The notes under the pieces are model-generated. The model had not been told where the DNA came from. It was given only the letters and a program-made list of their open reading frames with translations, and did not search any database. Below, one piece after another: positions 29,766 to 36,678 of a stretch of DNA of 64,000 nucleotides. The position numbers and the translations under genes are program-made. Source of the DNA: DATHTC01 sp035456465. Its GTDB lineage: Bacteria; Actinomycetota; Thermoleophilia; Gaiellales; Gaiellaceae. Location of the stretch: positions 124,001-188,000 of the forward strand of contig DATIDD010000035.1 in the NCBI GenBank assembly GCA_035456465.1, in the 5' to 3' direction. Each line of letters opens with the position of its first letter. Within the stretch, counting starts at the first letter, position 1.

Positions 29766-31066
29766 AGCTTCCAGACCTTCGGGCTCGCCGACCCCTTCGC
29801 CCCGGTGGCGTTGCGGAAGTCGACGACGACGTGCGCGCGGTCGACGACGTCGTCGTAGTCGATCCCGGAGTGCGCGGTCACGATCGCGACGCAGTCGAAG
29901 TCCTCCGGCACGAGCTCGACCGAGCGCATCCCGTCGAACTCCGGCACGTGCGGATCGTGGTAGGAGAGCTCCGCGCCCGCGTGCCGCAGCAGGTCGACGA
30001 TCTTCTCCGCGGGCGACTCGCGGATGTCCGAGATGTCCGCCTTGTACGCGACGCCGAGGAGGAGGATCCGCGCCCCCGAGACCGACCGCTGGCGGCCGTG
30101 GTTGAGGGCCTGCGAGATCAGCGAGCGGCAGTAATAGGGCATCGACGAGTTGACGCGGCCGGCGAGCTCGATGAACTCGGTCGTGAAGTCGTACTCGCGC
30201 GCCTTCCACGTGAGGTAGAACGGGTCGATCGGGATGCAGTGGCCGCCGAGGCCCGGCCCGGGCTCGAAGCGCATGAACCCGAACGGCTTGGTCGCCGCGG
30301 CGTCCACGACCTCCCAGACGTCGATGCCCATCCGGTCGCAGAGCTGCGCGAGCTCGTTCATCAGCGCGATGTTGACCGAGCGGAAGATGTTCTCGAGCAG
30401 CTTCGTGAGCTCCGCCGCCTCCGGGGACGACACCGCGTGGACGGTGTCGATCGCGGCGCCGTAGAGGGCTGCCGCGCGCTCGGAGCAGGCCGGCGTGACG
30501 CCGCCGACGACCTTCGGGACGTTGCGCGTGTGCCACCGCGCGTTGCCGGGGTCGACGCGCTCGGGCGAGAACGCGAGGTTGAACTCCTCGCCGGCGCGCA
30601 GCCCGCTCCCGGCCTCGAGGATCGGCAGCAGCTCCTCGCGCGTCGTCCCCGGGTACGTCGTCGACTCGAGCACGATCAGGTGGCCGGGGCGCAGGCGGGT
30701 CGCGATCTCGCTGGTGGCGTCGAGGACGATCGACAGGTCGGGCTCGCGCTGCTTGGACAGCGGCGTGGGCAGGGCGATCAGGATCGCGTCGGCGTCGCGC
30801 AGCCGGTCGTAGTCGCTCGTCGCGCCGATCCGCCCGTCCGCGACGAGCCGTCCGAGCACCTCGTCCGACACGTCCTCGATGTGGCTCTCGCCGCGGTTGA
30901 TGCCGGCGACGACGGCGTCCGAGACGTCGACGAGGAGCACGCGCTTCCCAGCCTCCGCGAACACCTGCGCAAGCGGCAGGCCGACGTACCCTGCGCCGAC
31001 CACGGCCACGTCGACCGTCCTCGGCGGGGTCTCGACCGCGGCCCTGGCTCCGGCTTCCTCGCTCAT
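29762..31066 (-). CDS. UDP-N-acetyl-glucosamine/mannosamine 6-dehydrogenase (WbpA/WecC type)
   Basis: A 434-residue nucleotide-sugar dehydrogenase that oxidises C6 of a UDP-acetamido sugar to the uronic acid. Rossmann motif VVGAGYVGLPLAQVF near 25, SPERVDPGN, TKLLENIFRSVNIALMNE, and catalytic cysteine in GPGLGGHCIPIDPFYL near residue 276. VAYKADISDIRESPA is the family's C-terminal motif. The combination GGHCIPIDP and SPERVDPGN fits the UDP-GlcNAc/ManNAc branch better than UDP-glucose dehydrogenase. It overlaps the epimerase by 4 bases. Confidence 0.92.
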   Translation of the reverse strand: MSEEAGARAAVETPPRTVDVAVVGAGYVGLPLAQVFAEAGKRVLLVDVSDAVVAGINRGESHIEDVSDEVLGRLVADGRIGATSDYDRLRDADAILIALPTPLSKQREPDLSIVLDATSEIATRLRPGHLIVLESTTYPGTTREELLPILEAGSGLRAGEEFNLAFSPERVDPGNARWHTRNVPKVVGGVTPACSERAAALYGAAIDTVHAVSSPEAAELTKLLENIFRSVNIALMNELAQLCDRMGIDVWEVVDAAATKPFGFMRFEPGPGLGGHCIPIDPFYLTWKAREYDFTTEFIELAGRVNSSMPYYCRSLISQALNHGRQRSVSGARILLLGVAYKADISDIRESPAEKIVDLLRHAGAELSYHDPHVPEFDGMRSVELVPEDFDCVAIVTAHSGIDYDDVVDRAHVVVDFRNATGAKGSASPKVWKL

Positions 31067-32103
31067 GACCGCGGAAGCCTAGCGAGGCACGAGGCGATCC
31101 TGGAAGCTGCCTGCCCGTCGCCGTACAGCGGCGGGGCGTGTTCGGGGAACCGCGCCGCCGCGGCGGCGGTTGCGATGCGCTCCGGATCGTCGTCGACGAG
31201 GACGTTGGCGCCCGCCTCGACCGTGTCGACCCACTCGGTCGAGGGCCGCAGCGTGACGCAGGGGACCCGGTACCAGTACGCCTCCTTCTGGAGTCCCCCG
31301 GAGTCGGTGAGGATCACCCGGGCCTGCGAGGCGTACGCGGACAGCTCCAGGTAGCCGAGCGGCGGCAGGAGCTCGACGTGGTCGGCGAGCCGGAGCCCCT
31401 CGCGCTCGATCGCGGCGCGCGTCCGCGGGTGCGCCGGGAACAGCACCGGCAGCTCGACGCGGTCGAGGCCCTCGACGATCCGGCCGAGCCGCGGCTGCGC
31501 GACGTTCGCCTCCCGGTGGACGGTCGCGACGGCGTAGCTCTCCGGCGCCCGCTCGACGCGCACGCGCCGGCGCGCGATCGGCGCGAACCGCATGGTCGCG
31601 TCGGCCATCACGTCGCCGACCACCTCGATGCGGCCGCCGACGCCCTCGCCGCGGAGGATCCCGGCGGAGCGCTCGTCGGGACAGAGGAGCAGCGCCGCCA
31701 CGCGGTCGACCTCGATCCGGTTGCGTTCCTCGGGCATCGACAGGTCGCCGCTGCGGAGGCCGGACTCCACGTGCGCCACCGGTACGCCGACGCGCGACGC
31801 CGCCCGCCCGCCCGCGGCGGTCGAGTTCGTGTCGCCGTACACCAGCGCCCAGTCCGGCTGCTCGCGCGCCACGATCTCCTCGATCGGCGCCGCCATCGCG
31901 TCGGCGTCGGCGGTCCGCAGGTCGAGCCGGTACGCCGGCTCCGGGATGCGGAGCTCCTCGAAGAACACCTGGGACATGACGTCGTCCCAGTGCTGCCCGG
32001 TGTGGACGACGACCTCCTCGATGCCCGCCTCGCGGAGCGCAACCGAGAGCGGGGCCGACTTGATGAACTGCGGGCGGTTTCCGACGACGGAGACGACCTT
32101 CAT
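31063..32103 (-). CDS. Non-hydrolysing UDP-GlcNAc 2-epimerase (WecB/WbpI type)
   Basis: A 346-residue GT-B fold epimerase that interconverts the gluco and manno configuration at C2 of a UDP-acetamido sugar. Motifs: VGNRPQFIKSAPLSVAL, VYGDTNSTAAGG, HVESGLRSGDLSMPEERNR, HREANVAQPRL, and LTDSGGLQKEAYWY. It heads a four-gene minus-strand operon. In one reading it makes UDP-ManNAc for the dehydrogenase; in another it is the last step (WbpI) toward UDP-ManNAc3NAcA. The presence of WbpB- and WbpD-like genes favours the second. Confidence 0.9.
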   Translation of the reverse strand: MKVVSVVGNRPQFIKSAPLSVALREAGIEEVVVHTGQHWDDVMSQVFFEELRIPEPAYRLDLRTADADAMAAPIEEIVAREQPDWALVYGDTNSTAAGGRAASRVGVPVAHVESGLRSGDLSMPEERNRIEVDRVAALLLCPDERSAGILRGEGVGGRIEVVGDVMADATMRFAPIARRRVRVERAPESYAVATVHREANVAQPRLGRIVEGLDRVELPVLFPAHPRTRAAIEREGLRLADHVELLPPLGYLELSAYASQARVILTDSGGLQKEAYWYRVPCVTLRPSTEWVDTVEAGANVLVDDDPERIATAAAAARFPEHAPPLYGDGQAASRIASCLARLPRS

Positions 32104-32268
32104 CGAGGCTGCGTGGGTCCAACCGCGCTCGGCAGTGACCTGCTCCCGGCATGGGCATCGATCCTCACGGCGTACGGAGCGTAGAGGGCGCCGCCGTGGG
32201 CGCCACCCCTCGCCCGTCCAGGCCCGCGAATCCCGTCCGGACGGACGGCGGGGCCACGGCGACCCGGC

Positions 32269-32274
32269 TACACT
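32269..32274 (+). promoter_or_regulatory. -10 element (TACACT) of tRNA-Lys
   Basis: TACACT ends 12 bases before the tRNA 5' end. No clear -35 is seen. The remainder of the 183-base gap (32104-32286) holds no other feature I can support. Confidence 0.45.
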
Positions 32275-32286
32275 TCTGCACCCCGC

Positions 32287-32359
<73 letters not shown>

Positions 32360-32377
32360 TTGGCGATGGAGGGGGCC

Positions 32378-32404
32378 AACGGGGGAACCATGGGTTCCCC
32401 CGTT
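32378..32404. repeat. Palindrome copy 1 (GGGGGAACC-ATG-GGTTCCCCC core)
   Basis: A perfect 12-base-pair hairpin: AACGGGGGAACC (32378-32389), three-base loop ATG, GGTTCCCCCGTT (32393-32404). It lies 19 bases after tRNA-Lys and may act as its terminator, but there is no T-run, and near-identical copies occur elsewhere (32482-32498 and 47331-47357), so it is treated as a dispersed palindromic repeat. Confidence 0.75.
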
Positions 32405-32410
32405 CGAAGC

Positions 32411-32459
32411 GCAGGGGACTCTTCATCCCAAGGTTGAAGGTTCGAGTCCTTCACGGCCC
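32411..32459 (+). pseudogene. Duplicated 3' half of tRNA-Lys (tRNA remnant)
   Basis: Bases 32411-32459 repeat the tRNA-Lys 3' half (32310-32358) at a distance of 101 bases with four changes. Present: anticodon stem-loop (CTT, but position 37 is C), variable region, T-arm and the ACGGCCC acceptor strand. Missing: the 5' acceptor strand and D-arm. Two of the four changes are compensatory and preserve the T-stem (GCAGG/CCTGC becomes GAAGG/CCTTC). It cannot fold into a tRNA and is followed by a second, similar palindrome. Confidence 0.8.
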
Positions 32460-32481
32460 GTCTCGACGGAGGGGTCGGCGG

Positions 32482-32498
32482 GGGAACCGCCGGTTCCC
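32482..32498. repeat. Palindrome copy 2 (GGGAACC-GCC-GGTTCCC)
   Basis: Seven base pairs around a three-base loop, in the same place after the tRNA remnant as copy 1 is after the tRNA. The preceding bases (GACGGAGGGGTCGGCGG) also match those before copy 1, so the duplicated unit includes both tRNA half and palindrome. The following 32499-32600 holds nothing else I recognise. Confidence 0.65.
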
Positions 32499-32600
32499 AC
32501 GCTCCAGGCCGGCGGGGCGCGGGAGCGCCGTTCCCTTTCGGCGCCCGGTCGTGCAGACTTCCCGGCGTTCGGCCGGTTCGACCCGGGGGGTTCGACGCGC

Positions 32601-35495
32601 GTGACGATCGACGACGGGGCGCTCGTCGCGGAGCACGACGCTCCGGAGGAGGACGCGCGGGCGCGCCTGGTCGACCTGGAGGTCCTCTATCGGCTGGCCG
32701 ACGCCATCGGCCGTGCGGCCACGCTGGCGGAGACGCTCGACGAGGCGCTCGACGCCTTGCCCCGCGCGCTCGGCCTCGAGCGCGCGGCGGTGCTGCTGGC
32801 GGACGAGGAGGACGTGCTGCGCTTCGAGGCCTGGCGCGGGCTGTCGGCCGCGTACCGGGCGTCGGCCGAGGGCCACCGCCCGTGGCCGCGCGACGCACGC
32901 GACCCGCAGCCCGTGCTCGTGCCCGACGTCGACGCCGACCGGGAGCTCGCTCCGCTGCGCGAGCGCATTCGCGCCGAGGGCGTTCGCGCGCTCGCGTTCG
33001 TGCCGCTCTTGCACCGGGAGCGCCTGCTCGGGATGCTCGTGCTCCACCGGGAGGAGCCGGGCCCCTGGCGCGACCGCGAGGTGCGGCTCGCGCAGGCGAT
33101 CGCCACGCACGTCGCGGCCGCGGCCGAGCGCCACCGCGCCTCTGCCGAGCTGGAGGACTCGCGGCGGCACCTGGAGGTGATCCTGCGCGACGTCGCCGAC
33201 GGCATCACCGTGCAGGACCGGCAGGGGCGCCTCGTGTACGCGAACGACGCGGCGGCACGGACGCTCGGCCTGGCTTCCTCTGCCGAGCTGCTCGCGATCG
33301 GCGGCGCCGCAGTCCTCGAGCGGTTCGAACTCATCGACGAGACCGGCGAGCCGCTCCCGGTCGAGCGGCTACCGGGGCGCGAGGCGCTCGCCGGCGTCCC
33401 CGAGCCGGAACGCCTCGTCGGCTACCGCGCGAGGGCGACCGGCGACGAGCGGTGGGCGCTCGTCCGCGCCACGCCCGTCTTCGACGACGACGGCGCCGTC
33501 GAGCTCGCGATCAACGTCTTCCACGACGTCACCGCGCGCCGGCGCACGCAGGAGGCCGCGGCGTTCCTGTCGGAGGCGGGCGTCATCCTCGCCTCGTCGC
33601 TCGACTACGAGACGACCCTCGCCACCGTCGCGCGCCTCGCGGTGCCGCGCGTGGCGGACTGGTGCATCGTCTACATGCGGGAGGAAGACGGGTCGATCCG
33701 GCGCCTCGCGCTCGAGCACTCGGGCGGCCGCGCCGAAGCCGTCGCCGCCGTGCTCAGCCGCTTTCCGCTCGAGCCGGACGCGCCGTCGGGCGTCCCTGCA
33801 GTGATCCGCACGGGCGAGCCGCTGCTGCTCGAGGAGATCACCTCGGAGCAGCTCATGGCGGACGTCGGGCAGCCCGATCGTCTGGCCGCCGAGCTCGAGG
33901 AGATCCAGCTCAGCTCCTACCTCTGCGTACCGTTGATCGCCCGCGGCCGCACGCTCGGCGCGATCTCGCTGCTGGCCGGCGAGTCGGGCAAGCGGTTCAC
34001 CCCCGAGGATCTCGAGCTCGCCTCCGAGCTGGCCCGTCGCGCGGCGCTCGCCGTCGACAACGCGCGCCTGTTCGCCTCCGTGCAGCAGACGGCCGCGTTG
34101 CTCGACGCGCAGAACGAGACCGTGGTGGACGGCCTCCTGCTCGTGTCGCCCGACGGCCGAATCGCCTCCTTCAACCGTCGTTTCGCCGAGATCTGGGGGA
34201 TGCCGGAGGACGTGCTGGCGCGCGGCTCCGACGACGAGGCCCTCGCGGTCGCGATGGAGCGTGTCGCGGACCCCGAGGCGTTCGTCGCCCGGGTGCGTCA
34301 CCTGTACGCGCACCCGGACGAGCAGAGTCGCGACGAGGTGCGCTTCCGCGACGGGCGCGTGCTCGAGCGGTACGGGATGGCGGTTCGCGGGCGGGACGGG
34401 ACGGATCACGGCTACCTCTGGTCGTTCCGCGACGTGACCGAGCAGAAGCGGGTGGAGCGGGAGCTCGAGGCGCGCGCGAACGCCGCCGAGGCGCTCGAGT
34501 TCGTGGGCGAGGGGATCCTGCTCGTCGACGCCGCCGGTGTCGTCCGGCTGTGGAATCCGGCCGCTGCGGCGATCACCGGCCTCGCTGCGAGCGCGGTCGA
34601 GGGCCGGCCCGCGTCGGAGGCGATCCCGCGCTGGGAGGAGCTGCGGCGCCGGGTCCCCACCGCCCGGCCGTCGGACCCCGACGTCGGCCGGAGCGAGACC
34701 GTTCCCGTCGAGCTCGGCGGCCGGGAGCTGTGGCTCTCCGTGACGGCCGTCGCGTTCGGCGCGGGCACCGTCTACGCGTTCCGCGACGTCACCGAGGAGC
34801 GCGGGCTCGAGCGGCTGAAGAGCGAGTTCGTCTCGACCGTGTCGCATGAGCTGCGGACGCCCCTCTCCGCGATCTACGGCGCCGCGCTCACGCTGCGTCG
34901 CGCCGACCTCGCGCTGTCGGACGACCTGCGGCACGAGCTCCTCGGGGTCGTCGCGGCCGAGTCCGACCGGCTCGCGCGAATCGTCAACGACATCCTCTGG
35001 ACGAGCCGGATCGAGTCCGCGGGGCTCGAGGTGCGGATCGAGAGCTGCGACGCGCGCGAGCTGGCGGCGGGCGTCGTCGCCGCTGCCCGGGTGCACCTGC
35101 CGGAGGGGATCGAGATCGAGCTGCACGCGCCGGACGAGCTCCCGCGCGTCGCCGCCGACCCCGACAAGGTGCGCCAGGTGCTCTCGAACCTCGTCGAGAA
35201 CGCCGTCAAGTACTCGCTCGACCCCGGCCGGATCGCGGTCCGGGTGAGCGCGCGCGAGGGCTCCGTGCGGTTCGCCGTCGCCGACGAGGGCCTGGGCATC
35301 CCGCCCGGCGAGCGCGACCGCGTGTTCGAGAAGTTCTACCGCCTCGACCCCGACCTCACGCGTGGGGTCGGCGGCACCGGGCTCGGTCTGTACATCTGCC
35401 GCGAGCTCGTCCGCCGCATGGACGGCTGGATCTGGGTCGAGCCGAACGTGCCGCGCGGCTCCGTCTTCGTCGTGCAGCTCCCCGCCGTCCGCTGA
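32601..35495 (+). CDS. Multi-sensor histidine kinase (GAF-PAS-GAF-PAS-PAS-HisKA-HATPase)
   Basis: A 964-residue soluble sensor kinase with no membrane helices. Domains in order: GAF (about 30-175), PAS (185-310; DGITVQDRQGRLVYANDAAA), GAF (325-485; SSYLCVPLIARGRTLGAISL), PAS (495-610; DGLLLVSPDGRIASFNRRF), PAS (620-725; EGILLVDAAGVVRLWNPAA), then HisKA with the phospho-acceptor in STVSHELRTPLSAIYGA, and the ATPase with N-box NLVENAVKYSL, G1 DEGLGIPPGER and G2 GGTGLGLYICREL. The ligand or light input is unknown. No response regulator is adjacent, so it is an orphan kinase. GTG at 32601. Confidence 0.93.
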   Translation: MTIDDGALVAEHDAPEEDARARLVDLEVLYRLADAIGRAATLAETLDEALDALPRALGLERAAVLLADEEDVLRFEAWRGLSAAYRASAEGHRPWPRDARDPQPVLVPDVDADRELAPLRERIRAEGVRALAFVPLLHRERLLGMLVLHREEPGPWRDREVRLAQAIATHVAAAAERHRASAELEDSRRHLEVILRDVADGITVQDRQGRLVYANDAAARTLGLASSAELLAIGGAAVLERFELIDETGEPLPVERLPGREALAGVPEPERLVGYRARATGDERWALVRATPVFDDDGAVELAINVFHDVTARRRTQEAAAFLSEAGVILASSLDYETTLATVARLAVPRVADWCIVYMREEDGSIRRLALEHSGGRAEAVAAVLSRFPLEPDAPSGVPAVIRTGEPLLLEEITSEQLMADVGQPDRLAAELEEIQLSSYLCVPLIARGRTLGAISLLAGESGKRFTPEDLELASELARRAALAVDNARLFASVQQTAALLDAQNETVVDGLLLVSPDGRIASFNRRFAEIWGMPEDVLARGSDDEALAVAMERVADPEAFVARVRHLYAHPDEQSRDEVRFRDGRVLERYGMAVRGRDGTDHGYLWSFRDVTEQKRVERELEARANAAEALEFVGEGILLVDAAGVVRLWNPAAAAITGLAASAVEGRPASEAIPRWEELRRRVPTARPSDPDVGRSETVPVELGGRELWLSVTAVAFGAGTVYAFRDVTEERGLERLKSEFVSTVSHELRTPLSAIYGAALTLRRADLALSDDLRHELLGVVAAESDRLARIVNDILWTSRIESAGLEVRIESCDARELAAGVVAAARVHLPEGIEIELHAPDELPRVAADPDKVRQVLSNLVENAVKYSLDPGRIAVRVSAREGSVRFAVADEGLGIPPGERDRVFEKFYRLDPDLTRGVGGTGLGLYICRELVRRMDGWIWVEPNVPRGSVFVVQLPAVR

Positions 35496-35499
35496 CGAC

Positions 35500-35525
35500 G
35501 GAGGACGGTCTCGCGACCGCCCTCC
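35500..35525. terminator. Hairpin after histidine kinase gene
   Basis: GGAGGACGGTC (35500-35510) pairs with GACCGCCCTCC (35515-35525) around TCGC, 10 of 11 pairs. It starts 5 bases after the kinase stop and lies between convergent genes. Confidence 0.55.
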
Positions 35526-35531
35526 GGAGTC

Positions 35532-35555
35532 GAGCGTCGTACTGAGCGTCGTACT
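35532..35555 (+). repeat. 12-base tandem repeat, two copies
   Basis: GAGCGTCGTACT occurs twice head to tail (35532-35543, 35544-35555) just after the terminator hairpin. A chance slippage product is the simplest explanation. Confidence 0.7.
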
Positions 35556-35567
35556 GGGCCGCGCGGT

Positions 35568-35798
35568 CTAGTAGCGGTCGACCGGTGCGTCCTCGACGTA
35601 CGTCGTGCGGCGCCGCGAGACGGCGCCCGGGCCGCCCCAGGACGACCAGAACACGAGCGACAGCAGGAAGCCGGCGATGCCGACCACGAGCAGGATCACG
35701 CCGATCGTCTGGATGTCCACTCCGGACACTTCGGCCGAGACGGCCCAGGTGAGGATGGCGCCGACTGCGACCAGGATCAGGCTTACTCCGAGTCCCAT
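35568..35798 (-). CDS. DUF6458-family small membrane protein
   Basis: A 76-residue protein with two membrane helices (GLGVSLILVAVGAILTWAV and IGVILLVVGIAGFLLSLVFW) separated by a short polar turn, then an arginine-rich tail ending EDAPVDRY. This is the layout of the actinobacterial DUF6458 family, whose function is unknown. ATG at 35798 has a GGAG ribosome site (AAAGGAGACCCCTG). The 137-base gap to the oxidase operon carries its leader and the divergent TAGGCT hexamer. Confidence 0.78.
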   Translation of the reverse strand: MGLGVSLILVAVGAILTWAVSAEVSGVDIQTIGVILLVVGIAGFLLSLVFWSSWGGPGAVSRRRTTYVEDAPVDRY

Positions 35799-35919
35799 CA
35801 GGGGTCTCCTTTCGTTCGTCTCCCGTGACGATCCGTTCGTCGATCTGAACGGGGGGTCGCTGCTGGAAACGGGCGAAAGCGCTCTGCGGATACGGCGGGC
35901 ACCCCTCCTGCCGATGAGC

Positions 35920-35925
35920 TAGGCT
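35920..35925 (+). promoter_or_regulatory. -10-like element (TAGGCT) of the cytochrome oxidase operon
   Basis: TAGGCT lies 10 bases before the TTG start chosen for ctaC and about 34 before the alternative ATG at 35960. Confidence 0.35.
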
Positions 35926-35935
35926 CGCCCCTGGG

Positions 35936-36649
35936 TTGCGCAGGGGAGCCGTCATCACGATGGTCGTCATCGCGCTGGCTGCGTGCGCCGTCGCCTTCGC
36001 CGTGGCGTTCTTCGTTCCCTGGCTGCCGGACAACGCCTCCGAGGAGCGCGACGGGATCGACTTCGTCTTCTGGCTGACGACGGTGATCTGCATCTTCATC
36101 TTCGGCCTGGTCACCGCGATGCTGCTCTACTCGGCGGTGAAGTTCCGCGCCCGCCCCGGTGACGACACCGACGGGAAGCCGATCCACGGCCACACCGGCA
36201 TCGAGATCGTCTGGACGGCGGTGCCGACGGCGCTCGTGGTCACGATCGCGATCGCGAGCGCGATCGTGCTCGCACGGAACGACGCCGCCGGCGCCAACCC
36301 CAACCGCGTCGACGTCGTCGCCCAGCAGTTCGCCTGGCGGTTCGACTACGCGGACGGCGTCACGTCCGGCGAGCTGCGGCTGCCGCTCGGCCGCTCGACG
36401 GAGCTGCACCTGACCGCGCACGACGTGATCCACTCCTTCTGGGTGCCGGAGTTCGGCCAGAAGCAGGACGCCGTACCCGGGATCGAGACGCGGCTCGTCG
36501 TGACGCCGACCAAGGTCGGCGAGTACAACGTGATCTGCACCGAGCTCTGCGGCCTCGGCCACTCGCTGATGCGGACGACGGCGATCGTGATGCCGCCGCA
36601 GGAGTACGACGCCTGGTTGAGACAATCGAAGTCGGAGGCGCAGAGCTGA
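35936..36649 (+). CDS. ctaC: Cytochrome c oxidase subunit II
   Basis: Carries the CuA centre that accepts electrons from cytochrome c. Of 237 residues, the first part holds two or three membrane helices (VVIALAACAVAFAVAFFVPW; FWLTTVICIFIFGLVTAM; an amphipathic segment with EIVWTAVPTALVV). The external cupredoxin domain has the CuA ligands: HDVIHSFWVPEF and CTELCGLGHSLM (CxxxC and H, M). No fused cytochrome c domain. TTG at 35936 or ATG at 35960 are possible starts. ctaD, ctaE and two Usp-like genes follow on the same strand. Confidence 0.92.
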   Translation: MRRGAVITMVVIALAACAVAFAVAFFVPWLPDNASEERDGIDFVFWLTTVICIFIFGLVTAMLLYSAVKFRARPGDDTDGKPIHGHTGIEIVWTAVPTALVVTIAIASAIVLARNDAAGANPNRVDVVAQQFAWRFDYADGVTSGELRLPLGRSTELHLTAHDVIHSFWVPEFGQKQDAVPGIETRLVVTPTKVGEYNVICTELCGLGHSLMRTTAIVMPPQEYDAWLRQSKSEAQS

Positions 36650-36678
36650 GATGACGGACGAACGAGGCGTGTGCTGAC

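Noticed and set aside
32411..32459. Second functional tRNA after tRNA-Lys
   Set aside because: It lacks the 5' acceptor strand and the D-arm, so it cannot fold or be charged; called a remnant instead.
35532..35555. 12-base tandem repeat as a regulatory site
   Set aside because: Two copies without inverted symmetry, located after a terminator between convergent genes; slippage is enough to explain it.
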